From: JAKVBH01 sp049800955
GTDB lineage: Bacteria; Pseudomonadota; Alphaproteobacteria; Rhodobacterales; Rhodobacteraceae
Reading direction: 5' to 3'
Assembly (NCBI RefSeq): GCF_049800955.1
Contig: NZ_JBNAGA010000001.1
Coordinates: 186,001 to 250,000, forward strand
DNA length: 64,000 bases
The notes beneath the pieces were generated by a model, which was not told where the DNA came from, made no database searches, and worked only from the letters and a program-made list of their open reading frames with translations. A program made the position numbers and the translations under genes. Every line of letters starts with the position of its first letter. Position 1 is the stretch's first letter. Of this stretch, positions 15,835-24,173 are shown piece after piece.

Positions 15835-18123
15835 ATGGCTCTCTCCCGCCGCACCGGCGCCCGCCTGCAGGCTTCGATCTGGCCCGGTTTCGTGGATGCG
15901 ATGACGGGGCTGCTCCTCGTTTTGATGTTCGTGTTGACCATTTTCATGGTCGTGCAATTTACCCTGCGCGAAACGATTTCCGGGCAAGCGACCGAGCTCA
16001 ATGAGCTTTCCGCGGAAGTGGCCGCTCTTGCGGATGCTTTGGGTCTGGAACGCACACGGTCTGCCAATCTCGAAACCGAGCTGGGCACCTTGCGCACAAC
16101 GCTCGATGACAGTCAGCGGCTCGCCGATCTGCAAGCCACAACCATCGCCCAACTGCGCTCCGATCTGGCCACGCAAGACGCCGCACTGGCCGAGGCCCGG
16201 GGGCGTATCACGAGTTTTGAAGCGCAAGTTGCGTCGCTATTGGCCGAGAGAGAGGATGGTTTGGCCCAGATCGCCGGTCTGGAAGCCGAGCAGGCTGAGC
16301 TTTTGTCGGAACAAGAGGCCCTAACCCTCGCTCTGGCCAGCGCCCGCGACGAGATTGACGCCAGCGCAGAGGCCGCGCGGTTGGCGGCAGCGCAGCGGGA
16401 GGCGCTCGAAGCGCTGATCGCTGATTTGCAGACCCGCAACGAGGAGGGCGCTGCGCGGCAGGCGGTTCTTCAAGCGGATCTGGACGAGGCCACGCAAGCG
16501 CTCTCAGCGGAGGAGGCGGCGCGGCTGACGGAGGCTGCGGCGGCAGAGGCGTTGCGCGCGCGCCTTGCTGAGGCAGATGCAGAACTCACCGCCATGACGC
16601 TGGCGCTTGAGGCAGAACGCAAAGCCGCGGAGGACACTCTGACATTACTTGCAGCCGCGCAATCGGCAGAGCAGGATCTGACGGAACGGCTGGCGCAAGC
16701 TGTGCTCGCACAGGAGGCAGCACGCCAATTGGCGGAAAATGCCACGCAAGACATCGACAATCTCGAAGCCCGTCTCGCCGCAGCGCTGCTGGCACAACAA
16801 GAGGCCGAAAATCGTGTGGCCGTCCTCTCGGGCACGGAAGAAGACACGCAATCGCGCCTCGCAGCTGCCCTGCAAGCCATCGAAGAGGCTGAGGCGCAAG
16901 GCGCCGCCGATGCGGCCCGTGCCGCAGATCTCGCAGACCAACTGGCGGCCGCGCTTGCGGCGCGCAGCCTTGCCGAAAGCGCACTGGAACAAGAGGCGCA
17001 AAGCGCGCAGGAGTTGCAAGTCGAACTGGCCGCAGCCCTCGCGGCGCAACAGCAATCGCAAGCTGCCCTCGAAGATCAACAGCAACAGGCCTCAAGCGCG
17101 ATCGACGCGCTGGAAGCGGAACTCGCGGCAGCATTGGCATCGCAACGGGCAGCAGAGGCCGCCGTCGCCACCCAGGCCGAGACTGCGGAGGCTGCAATTG
17201 CCGATCTGACCGCTCAATTGAGCCAAACGCAGGCGGAACTCGAAGCCGCGCGCGCGAGCTTGTCCGGTACGGAACAAGACCTGCAACAGCGCCTGGCAGC
17301 GGCTCTCGCAGCCGCTCGTGAGGCGGAAGCCGCGCAAAAGCGGCAACTGACCGAAGCCGAGACGCGCGCGGCGCTGCTCGAAGCGGCTCAGGACGAGCTG
17401 AACGCCCAAAGCGCACAAACCCAGGAAGCCCAAAGGCAAGCGGCGCTGCTCAACCAGCAGGTGGCCGCGCTGCGCGCCCAGCTGGGTCAATTGCAAGCCC
17501 TGCTGGATGACGCAAAAGCCCGCGATGCCGCGGCGCAAGTTCAGCTGGAAACGCTTGGCTCTGATCTCAACACGGCATTGGCGCGCGCGGCGGCAGAGGA
17601 ACGCGCACGACGCATCCTCGAGGAAGAAAAAGCGCGCCGGCTCGAAGAACAGGCCCGTGACCTCGAGCGCTTCCGGTCCGAGTTCTTTGGCCGCCTGCGC
17701 GATGTGTTGGGCGGGCAGGAAGGCATCCGTATCGAGGGGGACCGTTTCGTCTTCGCCTCGGAAGTGCTGTTTCCCCCCGGTGGGGCGGATTTGTCCGATC
17801 TGGGGCAAGCTGAAATTGCAAAGGTTGCGTCCATCCTGCAGGCCGTGGGCGATGATATTCCCGCCGAGATCGATTGGATCATCCGTGTCGATGGGCACAC
17901 TGACAATGTCGCCCTGTCCGGTCTGGGCGAATTTCAGGACAATTGGGAATTGTCACAAGCCCGCGCTCTTTCGGTCGTCAAATACATGATCGACGAGTTG
18001 GGGATCGCCCCCAACAGGTTGGCGGCAAACGGGTTTGGCGAATACCAACCGGTCAACACGGCCGACACAGATGCCGCACGCGCACAAAACCGACGCATCG
18101 AGTTGAAATTGACCGAGCGGTAA
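15835..18123 (+). CDS. MotB/OmpA-like peptidoglycan-binding protein with very long coiled coil
   Basis: A 762-residue protein. One membrane helix (about residues 17-41) begins with PGFVDAMTG, placing an Asp (D21) where MotB has its proton-carrying Asp. Residues about 45-620 are almost wholly Ala/Glu/Gln/Leu-rich heptad-like coiled coil with many near-repeats (SGTEEDTQSRLAAALQAIEE; SGTEQDLQQRLAAALAAARE). An OmpA domain follows (about 635-762), with VDGHTDN, NWELSQARA, GFGEYQPVNT and NRRIELKL, which binds peptidoglycan. The topology puts the coil in the periplasm, longer if straight than the periplasm is wide. Neighbour and partner of the 14620-15831 channel protein. Confidence 0.92.
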   Translation: MALSRRTGARLQASIWPGFVDAMTGLLLVLMFVLTIFMVVQFTLRETISGQATELNELSAEVAALADALGLERTRSANLETELGTLRTTLDDSQRLADLQATTIAQLRSDLATQDAALAEARGRITSFEAQVASLLAEREDGLAQIAGLEAEQAELLSEQEALTLALASARDEIDASAEAARLAAAQREALEALIADLQTRNEEGAARQAVLQADLDEATQALSAEEAARLTEAAAAEALRARLAEADAELTAMTLALEAERKAAEDTLTLLAAAQSAEQDLTERLAQAVLAQEAARQLAENATQDIDNLEARLAAALLAQQEAENRVAVLSGTEEDTQSRLAAALQAIEEAEAQGAADAARAADLADQLAAALAARSLAESALEQEAQSAQELQVELAAALAAQQQSQAALEDQQQQASSAIDALEAELAAALASQRAAEAAVATQAETAEAAIADLTAQLSQTQAELEAARASLSGTEQDLQQRLAAALAAAREAEAAQKRQLTEAETRAALLEAAQDELNAQSAQTQEAQRQAALLNQQVAALRAQLGQLQALLDDAKARDAAAQVQLETLGSDLNTALARAAAEERARRILEEEKARRLEEQARDLERFRSEFFGRLRDVLGGQEGIRIEGDRFVFASEVLFPPGGADLSDLGQAEIAKVASILQAVGDDIPAEIDWIIRVDGHTDNVALSGLGEFQDNWELSQARALSVVKYMIDELGIAPNRLAANGFGEYQPVNTADTDAARAQNRRIELKLTER

Positions 18124-18482
18124 AGCGTTTCGACTTTTCCTGGAGGCAACCCGGCCTGTTTTTTCTGGTTCGAGCTTCCTGCGAGAAGCAACGACAAAGT
18201 TCCTCCCAATTCAAATCGAAGCGCTAGAGGGGGCTCTGCCCCCAACGCCCTGCGGGCGTTTCCCCCGAGGTATTTCAAGACAAAAGAAGCCTGCCGCTAA
18301 CTCCGCATTAAGGTTAATGCGTCAGTATCAAAGCGCGGTACAGGCGGAGGCGCCGATGACCGTGGCGAAAGAAGAGCGTTGGAACTCTTCGAAAGATGCA
18401 GGGAGTTTGCGCTCTCTGCATCTTCTTTTGTCTTCAAATACCTCGGGGTGAGCCTCCGCAGGAGGCGAGGGGCAGCGCCCCT
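18124..18482. other. Gene-free spacer with inverted repeats and palindromes
   Basis: No coding region is apparent between the convergent OmpA-like gene and the MDR reductase gene. The spacer holds two oppositely oriented copies of a REP-like element (separate entries), a perfect 8-bp inverted repeat CGCATTAA-GG-TTAATGCG (18304-18321), and an 11-bp hairpin with one mismatch (18395-18422, GATGCAGGGAG against CTCTCTGCATC) followed by a T-rich run. The last could terminate transcripts arriving from either side. Confidence 0.7.
18226..18289 (+). repeat. REP-like intergenic element, copy A
   Basis: Layout: a GC hairpin (GGGGGCTCTGCCCCC), a second short hairpin (CGCCCTGCGGGCG), then CCCCGAGGTATTTCAAGAC and AAAAGAAG. 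The last 27 bases match copy B (18422-18484, opposite strand) with one difference. It probably folds as mRNA or DNA structure after the OmpA-like gene. Confidence 0.75.
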
Positions 18483-18484
18483 CT
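18422..18484 (-). repeat. REP-like intergenic element, copy B (inverted)
   Basis: Read on the minus strand it runs GAGGGGCGCTGCCCCTC, a CCTGCGG-containing stem, CCCCGAGGTATTTGAAGAC, AAAAGAAG. It is the inverted partner of copy A, about 130 bases away, and its outer end touches the TAG stop of the MDR reductase gene (18483-18485). Two facing copies could form a large cruciform or a bidirectional terminator. Confidence 0.75.
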
Positions 18485-19487
18485 ATATGGCTACGATAGC
18501 TTTCCCGGTGTTGCCGCCGTTCAGAAGCGACAGGAATGCCGATGGTGCGTTTTCAAGGCCTTCGGTTATGTCTTCGATATAGGCAATATCTCCCTGCGCG
18601 ACGGGGCCTGTCATCTCTTCAAGAAATTCCGGGAAAAGGTCCCAGTGGTCAAAGACGATCAGGCCCTGAATCCGCAGACGCTTCACCAACGTGGCGCGCC
18701 ACAGAGCTGGCAGGTGATCTGGGCCAGAGGTATCAACGCCGGAATACCAGGCGATGGTTCCAATCAAGGGGATGCGGCCATGTGTGTTCATTAGAGGCAG
18801 GGCAGCCTGAAGAACCTTGCCGCCGACATTCTCGAAATAGATGTCGATCCCGTCTTGTGCGGCCTCGCTGAGAGCGGCGCGCAAGGTTTTCACATCATGG
18901 GCGCGATGGTCGAGGGCTGCATCGAAGCCAAAGGTGTCTTTGGCCAATGTGCATTTCTCTTCGCCCCCGGCGATAGCGATCGTGCGCAGACCTGCGCGTT
19001 TTGCGATTTGGCCAACCATGGAACCCACCGGGCCCGTGGCGGCGGCCACGGCCAGCGTTTCACCGGATTGCGGCGCGCCAATTGTTTTCATGGCGGCCCA
19101 GGCGGTGAAGCCCGGCATGCCCAGAACGCCGAGGGCAGTTGTGGCAGGCAGGCGCGTGTCGAGTTTGCGCACGCCTTCGCCAGGCAAAACGGCGTGGCTG
19201 GCCCAGCCGGTGATCCCGGTCACGAGATCGCCTTCCTTGATCCCGTCGGCGCGCGAGGCCAGCACGTGGCCGACGCCTTGGCCTGTCATTTTCTCGCCCA
19301 AGGCCACGCTCGGCGCATAGCTTTTCACGTCATCCATGCGGCCACGCATGTAGGGATCGAGTGACAGATGGGACACTTCGATCAGGACTTCGCCCGCGCC
19401 CGGTTCCGGCATGGCGCCCTCTTCCACTCTGAAGTTGTCCAGCTTGGCTGGCCCGTTGGGCCTTTGCGCCAGTACGACCTGTTTCAT
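18483..19487 (-). CDS. NADP-dependent oxidoreductase, zinc-independent MDR (CurA/leukotriene-type)
   Basis: A 334-residue medium-chain reductase. It starts MKQVVLAQRPNGPAKLDNFR and shows the family motif LSLDPYMRGRM, then the cofactor loop AATGPVGSMVGQIAK (Rossmann AxxGxxG, about residues 148-162) and FENVGG near residue 225. No structural or catalytic zinc Cys cluster is seen. Members reduce alpha,beta-unsaturated ketones or aldehydes with NADPH, including curcumin and lipid peroxidation products. Divergent from the acyl-CoA ligase operon with about 100 bases between start codons. Confidence 0.92.
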   Translation of the reverse strand: MKQVVLAQRPNGPAKLDNFRVEEGAMPEPGAGEVLIEVSHLSLDPYMRGRMDDVKSYAPSVALGEKMTGQGVGHVLASRADGIKEGDLVTGITGWASHAVLPGEGVRKLDTRLPATTALGVLGMPGFTAWAAMKTIGAPQSGETLAVAAATGPVGSMVGQIAKRAGLRTIAIAGGEEKCTLAKDTFGFDAALDHRAHDVKTLRAALSEAAQDGIDIYFENVGGKVLQAALPLMNTHGRIPLIGTIAWYSGVDTSGPDHLPALWRATLVKRLRIQGLIVFDHWDLFPEFLEEMTGPVAQGDIAYIEDITEGLENAPSAFLSLLNGGNTGKAIVAI

Positions 19488-19590
19488 ATGCGCTCCATTG
19501 TTTTTGCTTGCGCGTCCGCCGCGCTATCTCGAGACTTACGATCAACGAGCTTGGCCCGTGAGGCAAGCCAGAACAGGGAGGGACCTCGGT

Positions 19591-21231
19591 ATGCTCATGG
19601 GGCAAATGATGAATGATCCTTTGAGGATCATTGATATCTTGCGATACGCGGCGGATGCCTACCCTGAGGAGGGCATCGTTTCGGCGCGGTGTGAGGCCGA
19701 TCTGCATCGCGAGACTTACGGGCAAGCTTATGCCCGGGCGGGGCAAATGGCGCATGCTTTGACCCGACTAGGTGTCGCGCAGGGCGACCGGGTCGCTACG
19801 CTGGCCTGGAACGGACATCGCCATTTTGAGCTCTACTATGCGATCTCCGGCATGGGAGCGGTCTGTCATACGATCAACCCGCGGCTCTCGGCAGAGCAGA
19901 TGCTCTACATCATTGGCCATGCCGAGGATCGGGTGATCTTCTTCGATTTGACCTTTCTGCCAATTCTTGAGGGGCTGTCCGGGCATTTGCCCGAAGGGAT
20001 CACGCTGATTTGCATGACCGACCGGGCCAATATGCCTGAGTCCAGCCTCGACCTGCTGTGCTATGAGGAGCTTTTGGCCACTGAGGCGTCTGCGTTTGAT
20101 TGGCCATTGCTGGACGAAAATGCCGCGGCGGGGCTGTGTTACACATCGGGGACGACGGGCAATCCCAAGGGCGCGCTTTTCTCGCACCGATCCAACGTGA
20201 TCCATGCCTTCTCTGTCGCGCTGACATTGAAGGACACGCTCTTTGAAGGCGCGCGGGTCATGCCCGTCGTGCCGCAGTTTCATGTCAATGCCTGGGGGCT
20301 GCCCTATGTGGGGCCGCTCTCTGGGGTGTCGCTCATTATGCCGGGGCCCGCGCTCGACGGGGCGTCGGTCTTTGATCTGATGGACAGTGAGAAGGTGACG
20401 TCATCCTGGGGCGTGCCCACGGTCTGGCTGGGGCTGCAAGGTGAGATCGCCAAGCGGGGACGCAACCCGTCTGCGCTGGCGCAAGTCGTGATCGGTGGTT
20501 CCGCCGCGCCGCGTGCCATGATCGAGGGCTTTGAGACACAGGGCATTTCGGTCTGCCATGCCTGGGGGATGACGGAGATGAGCCCGGTGGGCACCCATGG
20601 GATTTTGAGCCCTGCGGCGCGCACCAAGCCGTTGGAAGAGCGGATTGAGAGGCAATGCTTGCAGGGTCGCCGGGTCTTTGGCTGTGATCTCAAGATTGTC
20701 GATGAGGCGGGCGCGAGGTTGCCGCATGACGGCAAGGCGGCGGGCGAGCTTTACGTGCGCGGGCCTTTCATTGTCTCGGGGTATTTCAACAACCCGGACG
20801 CCACCGAAGCCGCTATGGACGACGAGGGTTGGTTTGGCACAGGCGACGTGGCCTCCATCACGGCGGACGGGTTCCTGAATTTGCAGGACCGCGCCAAGGA
20901 TCTGGTCAAGTCGGGCGGCGAGTGGATCTCGTCGATCGATCTTGAAAACGTGGTGATGGGGCATCCGCAGGTGGCCAATTGCGCCGTGATCGCGCAGCCC
21001 CATCCCAAGTGGGACGAGCGGCCCTTGCTGGTTGTGGTGCCTGCAGGTGAGGCGCGGATCACGCTGGAGGAGGTGCATGGCTTGATGGGCGATCATTTCG
21101 CCAAATGGCAATTCCCCGATGACGTTGTCTTTATCGAGGAGATGCCACTGACGGCGACGGGCAAGGTCTCCAAACTGACGCTGCGCAAGATGTTTGCCGA
21201 TTACGTATTGCCGGATTTGAGGGAAGGGTAA
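19591..21231 (+). CDS. AMP-dependent fatty-acid/acyl-CoA ligase
   Basis: A 546-residue adenylate-forming enzyme joining a carboxylic acid to CoA with ATP. The P-loop-like motif YTSGTTGNPKGALFSHRS lies at about residues 180-198, the aryl/acyl motif GWFGTGDVA at about 410-418 and the hinge DRAKDLVKSGGEWIS at about 430-445; the final LTATGKVSKL carries the catalytic Lys. Similar to medium/long-chain or dimethylsulphoniopropionate-type acyl-CoA ligases, though substrate is not fixed. Start at 19591 has GGGAGGG eight bases upstream; the frame extends further 5' but overlaps the divergent promoter. First gene of a four-gene acyl-CoA operon. Confidence 0.94.
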   Translation: MLMGQMMNDPLRIIDILRYAADAYPEEGIVSARCEADLHRETYGQAYARAGQMAHALTRLGVAQGDRVATLAWNGHRHFELYYAISGMGAVCHTINPRLSAEQMLYIIGHAEDRVIFFDLTFLPILEGLSGHLPEGITLICMTDRANMPESSLDLLCYEELLATEASAFDWPLLDENAAAGLCYTSGTTGNPKGALFSHRSNVIHAFSVALTLKDTLFEGARVMPVVPQFHVNAWGLPYVGPLSGVSLIMPGPALDGASVFDLMDSEKVTSSWGVPTVWLGLQGEIAKRGRNPSALAQVVIGGSAAPRAMIEGFETQGISVCHAWGMTEMSPVGTHGILSPAARTKPLEERIERQCLQGRRVFGCDLKIVDEAGARLPHDGKAAGELYVRGPFIVSGYFNNPDATEAAMDDEGWFGTGDVASITADGFLNLQDRAKDLVKSGGEWISSIDLENVVMGHPQVANCAVIAQPHPKWDERPLLVVVPAGEARITLEEVHGLMGDHFAKWQFPDDVVFIEEMPLTATGKVSKLTLRKMFADYVLPDLREG

Positions 21232-21234
21232 GCC

Positions 21235-22464
21235 ATGGATCTTGGGGTTACGGAGAAAGTCCGTCCGCTTATCGAGGCGGTGCGGCGCATGGTCGAGGAT
21301 GAGATCGCGCCGCTGGATGCGGAGTACCATGCGGAGGTGGGCAAGCACCCCTCGGGCGATCGGTTCCAGCATACCGCGCGACAGCTGGAGATACTGGACG
21401 GCCTCAAGGCAGAGGCGCGCAAGCGCGGGCTGTGGAACTTCTGGCTCACGGAGTCTGAGCGGGGCTATGGGCTCTCCACGGTGGAATATGCCTATCTCGC
21501 CGAAGAGATGGGCAAGGTCGGTATCGCGGCAGAGGTGTTCAATTGCAATGCGCCGGATACCGGGAACATGGAGGTGCTCGAGCGCTATTGCTCTGCGACC
21601 CATAAGGCGCGCTGGCTCGGGCCTTTGCTGGAGGGCAAAATTCGCTCGGCCTATGTCATGACGGAACCAGAGGTGGCGTCCTCCGATGCAGCGCAACTGG
21701 CCTTTGAGGCGAAGCGCGATGGGGACCATTACGTCCTGAACGGCGAGAAATGGTGGATCTCCGGCGCAGGCGATCCGCGCTGTGCCTGTTATATCGTCAT
21801 GGCCTGCACGGACCCGGGCGCGCCCAAGCATCAGCGACATACGATGTTTGTCATGGACGCAGATACGCCGGGCATTGAGGTGCTGCGGCCCATGCAGGTC
21901 TTTGGCCATGACGATGCGCCCCATGGGCATATGCATCTGCGGTTTACCGATGTGCGGGTGCCGGTGGAGAATGTTGTCCTTGGCGAGGGGCGCGGTTTTG
22001 AAGTGGCCCAGGGGCGGCTCGGGCCGGGGCGCATTCATCATTGCATGCGTGCCATTGGTCAGGCGGAGAAGGCGCTTGAGATGATGGTGCGGCGCGGCAT
22101 GGGGCGCGAGGCCTTTGGCAAGCCCATCGTGGAACTCGGGGCCAATTACGACATCATCGCCAACGCGCGGATGGAGATCGAGATGGCGCGGCTGCTTTGC
22201 CTCAAGGCGGCCTGGATGATGGACACGGCCGGCGTCCGCGCGGCGCAGCCCTGGATTTCCAAGATCAAGGTTGTGGCGCCGCTCATGGCGGGCAAAGTCG
22301 TGGATGAGGCGATGCAGTTGCATGGCGCCAAGGGCATCTCTCAGGATCTCGATCTGGCCGCGATGTGGACCCATATCCGGACCTTGCGATTTGCGGATGG
22401 GCCTGATGCGGTGCACCGGCGGCAGGTGGCGCGGGCAGAATTGCGGAAGTATTCAAACAGCTGA
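21235..22464 (+). CDS. Acyl-CoA dehydrogenase
   Basis: A 409-residue FAD enzyme that introduces a trans-2 double bond into acyl-CoA. FAD/substrate motifs are in order: YVMTEPEVASSDA (about residues 140-152), WWISGAGDPRC, RVPVENVVLGEGRGFE, RLGPGRIHH, and the C-terminal GAKGISQDLDLA with RTLRFADGPDAVHRR. It belongs to the ACAD10/11-like group that often sits beside an aminoglycoside-phosphotransferase-like gene, as here. Starts three bases after the ligase stop. Electrons presumably pass to electron-transfer flavoprotein encoded elsewhere. Confidence 0.94.
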   Translation: MDLGVTEKVRPLIEAVRRMVEDEIAPLDAEYHAEVGKHPSGDRFQHTARQLEILDGLKAEARKRGLWNFWLTESERGYGLSTVEYAYLAEEMGKVGIAAEVFNCNAPDTGNMEVLERYCSATHKARWLGPLLEGKIRSAYVMTEPEVASSDAAQLAFEAKRDGDHYVLNGEKWWISGAGDPRCACYIVMACTDPGAPKHQRHTMFVMDADTPGIEVLRPMQVFGHDDAPHGHMHLRFTDVRVPVENVVLGEGRGFEVAQGRLGPGRIHHCMRAIGQAEKALEMMVRRGMGREAFGKPIVELGANYDIIANARMEIEMARLLCLKAAWMMDTAGVRAAQPWISKIKVVAPLMAGKVVDEAMQLHGAKGISQDLDLAAMWTHIRTLRFADGPDAVHRRQVARAELRKYSNS

Positions 22465-22519
22465 GGGCGTCTTGGGGGCCAGCCCCCAAACCCCCGGAGT
22501 TTATCCGGCAAGATGAAGG
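22465..22519 (+). repeat. REP-like intergenic hairpin element
   Basis: Between the dehydrogenase and the kinase-like gene lies GGGGGCCAGCCCCC followed by AAACCCCCGGAGTTTAT and GGCAAGATGAAG. Same design as the 18226 and 18422 elements (GC hairpin, CCCCCGGAG/CCCCGAGG module, A-rich AAGA tail) but a different subtype. It sits inside an apparent operon, so it may tune expression of the downstream two genes. Confidence 0.6.
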
Positions 22520-22526
22520 GGCAGTG

Positions 22527-23537
22527 ATGCAAGACGAAGATCTGGTGCGTGTGGCCGCGTGGTGTGAGCGTCATGTGTCTGGCTTTCAGGGCAGTTTGCG
22601 CGCGCGGCAGTTTTCGACAGGGCAATCGAACCCGACCTATTTGCTCGAAGCGGGATCAGGCCGATATGTTTTGCGGCGCAAGCCGGACGGCGTTTTGTTG
22701 AAGTCGGCCCATGCGGTGGACCGGGAGTACCGCGTCATGCGGGCTTTGGCGGGCAGCGATGTGCCTGTGCCTCGGGTGCATGGGTTGTGCGAGGATGACA
22801 CCGTTTTGGACACGATGTTTTTCGTGATGGATCATGTTTCGGGGCGGGTGCACATGGATCCCTCGTTGCCGGATCAGAGCGCGCCTGATCGTCGCGCGAT
22901 CCTTCTGGAGATGGCGCGTGTTCTGGCGGCGATCCATCAGGTGGATCCAGGCGCTGTGGGCTTGCACGATTTTGGACCGCCGGGGGATTATTATGCCCGT
23001 CAGCTTGCGCGTTGGAGCAAGCAATACCGCGCGTCGGAGACGGGCCAGATCGTGGATATGGATGCGCTGATTGCCTGGCTTGACGCACATCTTCCCGCCG
23101 ATGATGGCGCGCGGGTTTTGGTCCATGGGGACTACCGGATCGACAACCTGCTCTTTGAGGATACGCGGTGCACGGCGGTTCTGGATTGGGAATTGTCGAC
23201 CCTTGGGCATCCTTACGCGGATCTTGCGGGCGTGCTGATGCAGTGGCGCTTGCCGCCGGGGGATCTTGGGCGCGGCTTGGCGGGCATTGACCGCGCCTCG
23301 CTTGGCTTGCTGGACGATGAGGCCTTTGTCGCAGCCTATGCGGAGGCGCGGGGGATCGCGCCGCCTGCGGATTTGCGTTTCTACATCGCCTTTGCCTTCT
23401 TTCGGATGGGCGCGATTTTGCAGGGCGTGAAGAAGCGCGCCCTTGACGGCAATGCGGCCAACCCGGAGAAAGCGCGGCAGTTGGGGGCGTTTGTCCCGGA
23501 ATTCGCACGATTGGGATTGGAGGCGGCGCATGGGTGA
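22527..23537 (+). CDS. Phosphotransferase (APH) family protein, ACAD10/11-associated
   Basis: A 336-residue kinase-fold protein. The nucleotide-binding lobe has YVLRRKPDG; the catalytic loop HGDYRIDNLLF and the DFG-like VLDWELSTLGHPYADLA lie near residues 195-225, as in choline/aminoglycoside kinases. In ACAD10/ACAD11 this domain phosphorylates 4-hydroxyacyl-CoA so that the hydroxyl can be removed; the neighbouring acyl-CoA dehydrogenase makes that role likely here too, an inference. ATG at 22527 chosen over an adjacent GTG at 22524. Overlaps the thioesterase by 8 bases. Confidence 0.9.
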   Translation: MQDEDLVRVAAWCERHVSGFQGSLRARQFSTGQSNPTYLLEAGSGRYVLRRKPDGVLLKSAHAVDREYRVMRALAGSDVPVPRVHGLCEDDTVLDTMFFVMDHVSGRVHMDPSLPDQSAPDRRAILLEMARVLAAIHQVDPGAVGLHDFGPPGDYYARQLARWSKQYRASETGQIVDMDALIAWLDAHLPADDGARVLVHGDYRIDNLLFEDTRCTAVLDWELSTLGHPYADLAGVLMQWRLPPGDLGRGLAGIDRASLGLLDDEAFVAAYAEARGIAPPADLRFYIAFAFFRMGAILQGVKKRALDGNAANPEKARQLGAFVPEFARLGLEAAHG

Positions 23538-23964
23538 CACGGATGGTGCAGCGTGGGAGAGCCCATATCCTTTTGCCAGCCATATCGGGATGGATCTGAC
23601 CTCCTGGACGCGGGATTTTGCGCGGATTGAGCTCCCGATCGTGCCGCATATCGGCAATCGTCATGGCATCCCCCATGGTGGTGTGCATGCCAGCCTGCTG
23701 GATACCTGCATGGGCTATGCGGGCTGTTTTACCGGTGATCCCGAGGCGCGCCGCTACTGTCTGACGTTGAACCTGAGTGTGAACTACATCGGGCGGCCCG
23801 AGGGGGCGCGTCTGATTGCCGAGGGGCGCAGAACAGGCGGCGGGGCCAAGACGTTTTTCGCCGAAGGCCGATTGGTTGATGAGCTGGGCACATTGGTGGC
23901 TTCCTCCACTGGCGTGTTTCGATACGTCTCCGCGCCGCAAGGCGAAACGACCCCCGTCGCATAA
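23530..23964 (+). CDS. PaaI-family hotdog thioesterase
   Basis: A 144-residue hotdog-fold thioesterase. The active-site helix motif appears as NRHGIPHGGVHASLLDTC (about residues 40-57), and LNLSVNYIGRPEG marks the following strand. PaaI-type enzymes release free acids from stalled acyl-CoA or aryl-CoA intermediates. It overlaps the kinase-like gene by 8 bases and ends the acyl-CoA operon. The start at 23530 is the only ATG giving a family-length protein. Confidence 0.9.
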   Translation: MGDTDGAAWESPYPFASHIGMDLTSWTRDFARIELPIVPHIGNRHGIPHGGVHASLLDTCMGYAGCFTGDPEARRYCLTLNLSVNYIGRPEGARLIAEGRRTGGGAKTFFAEGRLVDELGTLVASSTGVFRYVSAPQGETTPVA

Positions 23965-23977
23965 TTCACACTTTTCA

Positions 23978-23999
23978 TTCAGAATTTGCCGGGTATAGT
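23978..23999 (+). promoter_or_regulatory. Candidate promoter for the leu leader
   Basis: TATAGT at 23994-23999 is a good -10 box. A TTTTCA-like -35 lies about 16 bases upstream. Transcription would begin almost at the leader ATG (24007), so the leader peptide may be translated from a leaderless or nearly leaderless mRNA; no ribosome site is seen before it. Inferred from sequence only. Confidence 0.4.
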
Positions 24000-24006
24000 C
24001 AGCGCC

Positions 24007-24096
24007 ATGACACGCCAAGATCATATCGCCCCTTTGACCGCGCGCCCGCGCGCGGCGGCGAGCCTTGGCCTTCTTCTTCTCCTTAGCCGCCTCTGA
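24007..24096 (+). CDS. leuL: leu operon leader peptide (29 aa)
   Basis: A short reading frame that begins MTRQDHIAPL and ends SLGLLLLLSRL. Seven of its last ten codons are leucine codons, an arrangement typical of ribosome-stalling attenuators for leucine biosynthesis. Its stop lies within the left arm of a GC-rich stem-loop (24090-24127), and leuA starts 77 bases beyond. When charged leucyl-tRNA is scarce, stalling at the Leu run should alter the downstream fold and raise leuA expression. The role is inferred from codon content and position. Confidence 0.85.
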   Translation: MTRQDHIAPLTARPRAAASLGLLLLLSRL

Positions 24097-24127
24097 GCGG
24101 GCCTTTCGGGCCGCGACCGCTCAGAGG
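24090..24127 (+). promoter_or_regulatory. Attenuator stem-loop upstream of leuA
   Basis: CCTCTGAGCGG (24090-24100) pairs exactly with CCGCTCAGAGG (24117-24127); a nested GGCC/GGCC stem (24100-24103 with 24109-24112) lies in the loop. It overlaps the leader stop codon. No strong T-run follows, so it may be Rho-aided or act by sequestering translation signals. Upstream, a CGCGCG-CC-CGCGCG run in the leader could pair alternatively. Confidence 0.75.
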
Positions 24128-24173
24128 ATGCATGCCGCGCCCATCAGGCTTTAAGGACAAAGGACCCCAGAAT

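Noticed and set aside
14620..18123. Zorya-type phage defence (ZorA/ZorB)
   Set aside because: The two membrane proteins resemble ZorA/ZorB in outline, but no ZorC/ZorD/ZorE or nuclease/helicase gene is nearby and the long coil is on the OmpA partner in the periplasm.
20401..22416. 671-codon minus-strand open frame opposite the acyl-CoA ligase and dehydrogenase
   Set aside because: It spans two well-supported genes on the other strand and its composition (Arg, His, Pro) matches a shadow frame.
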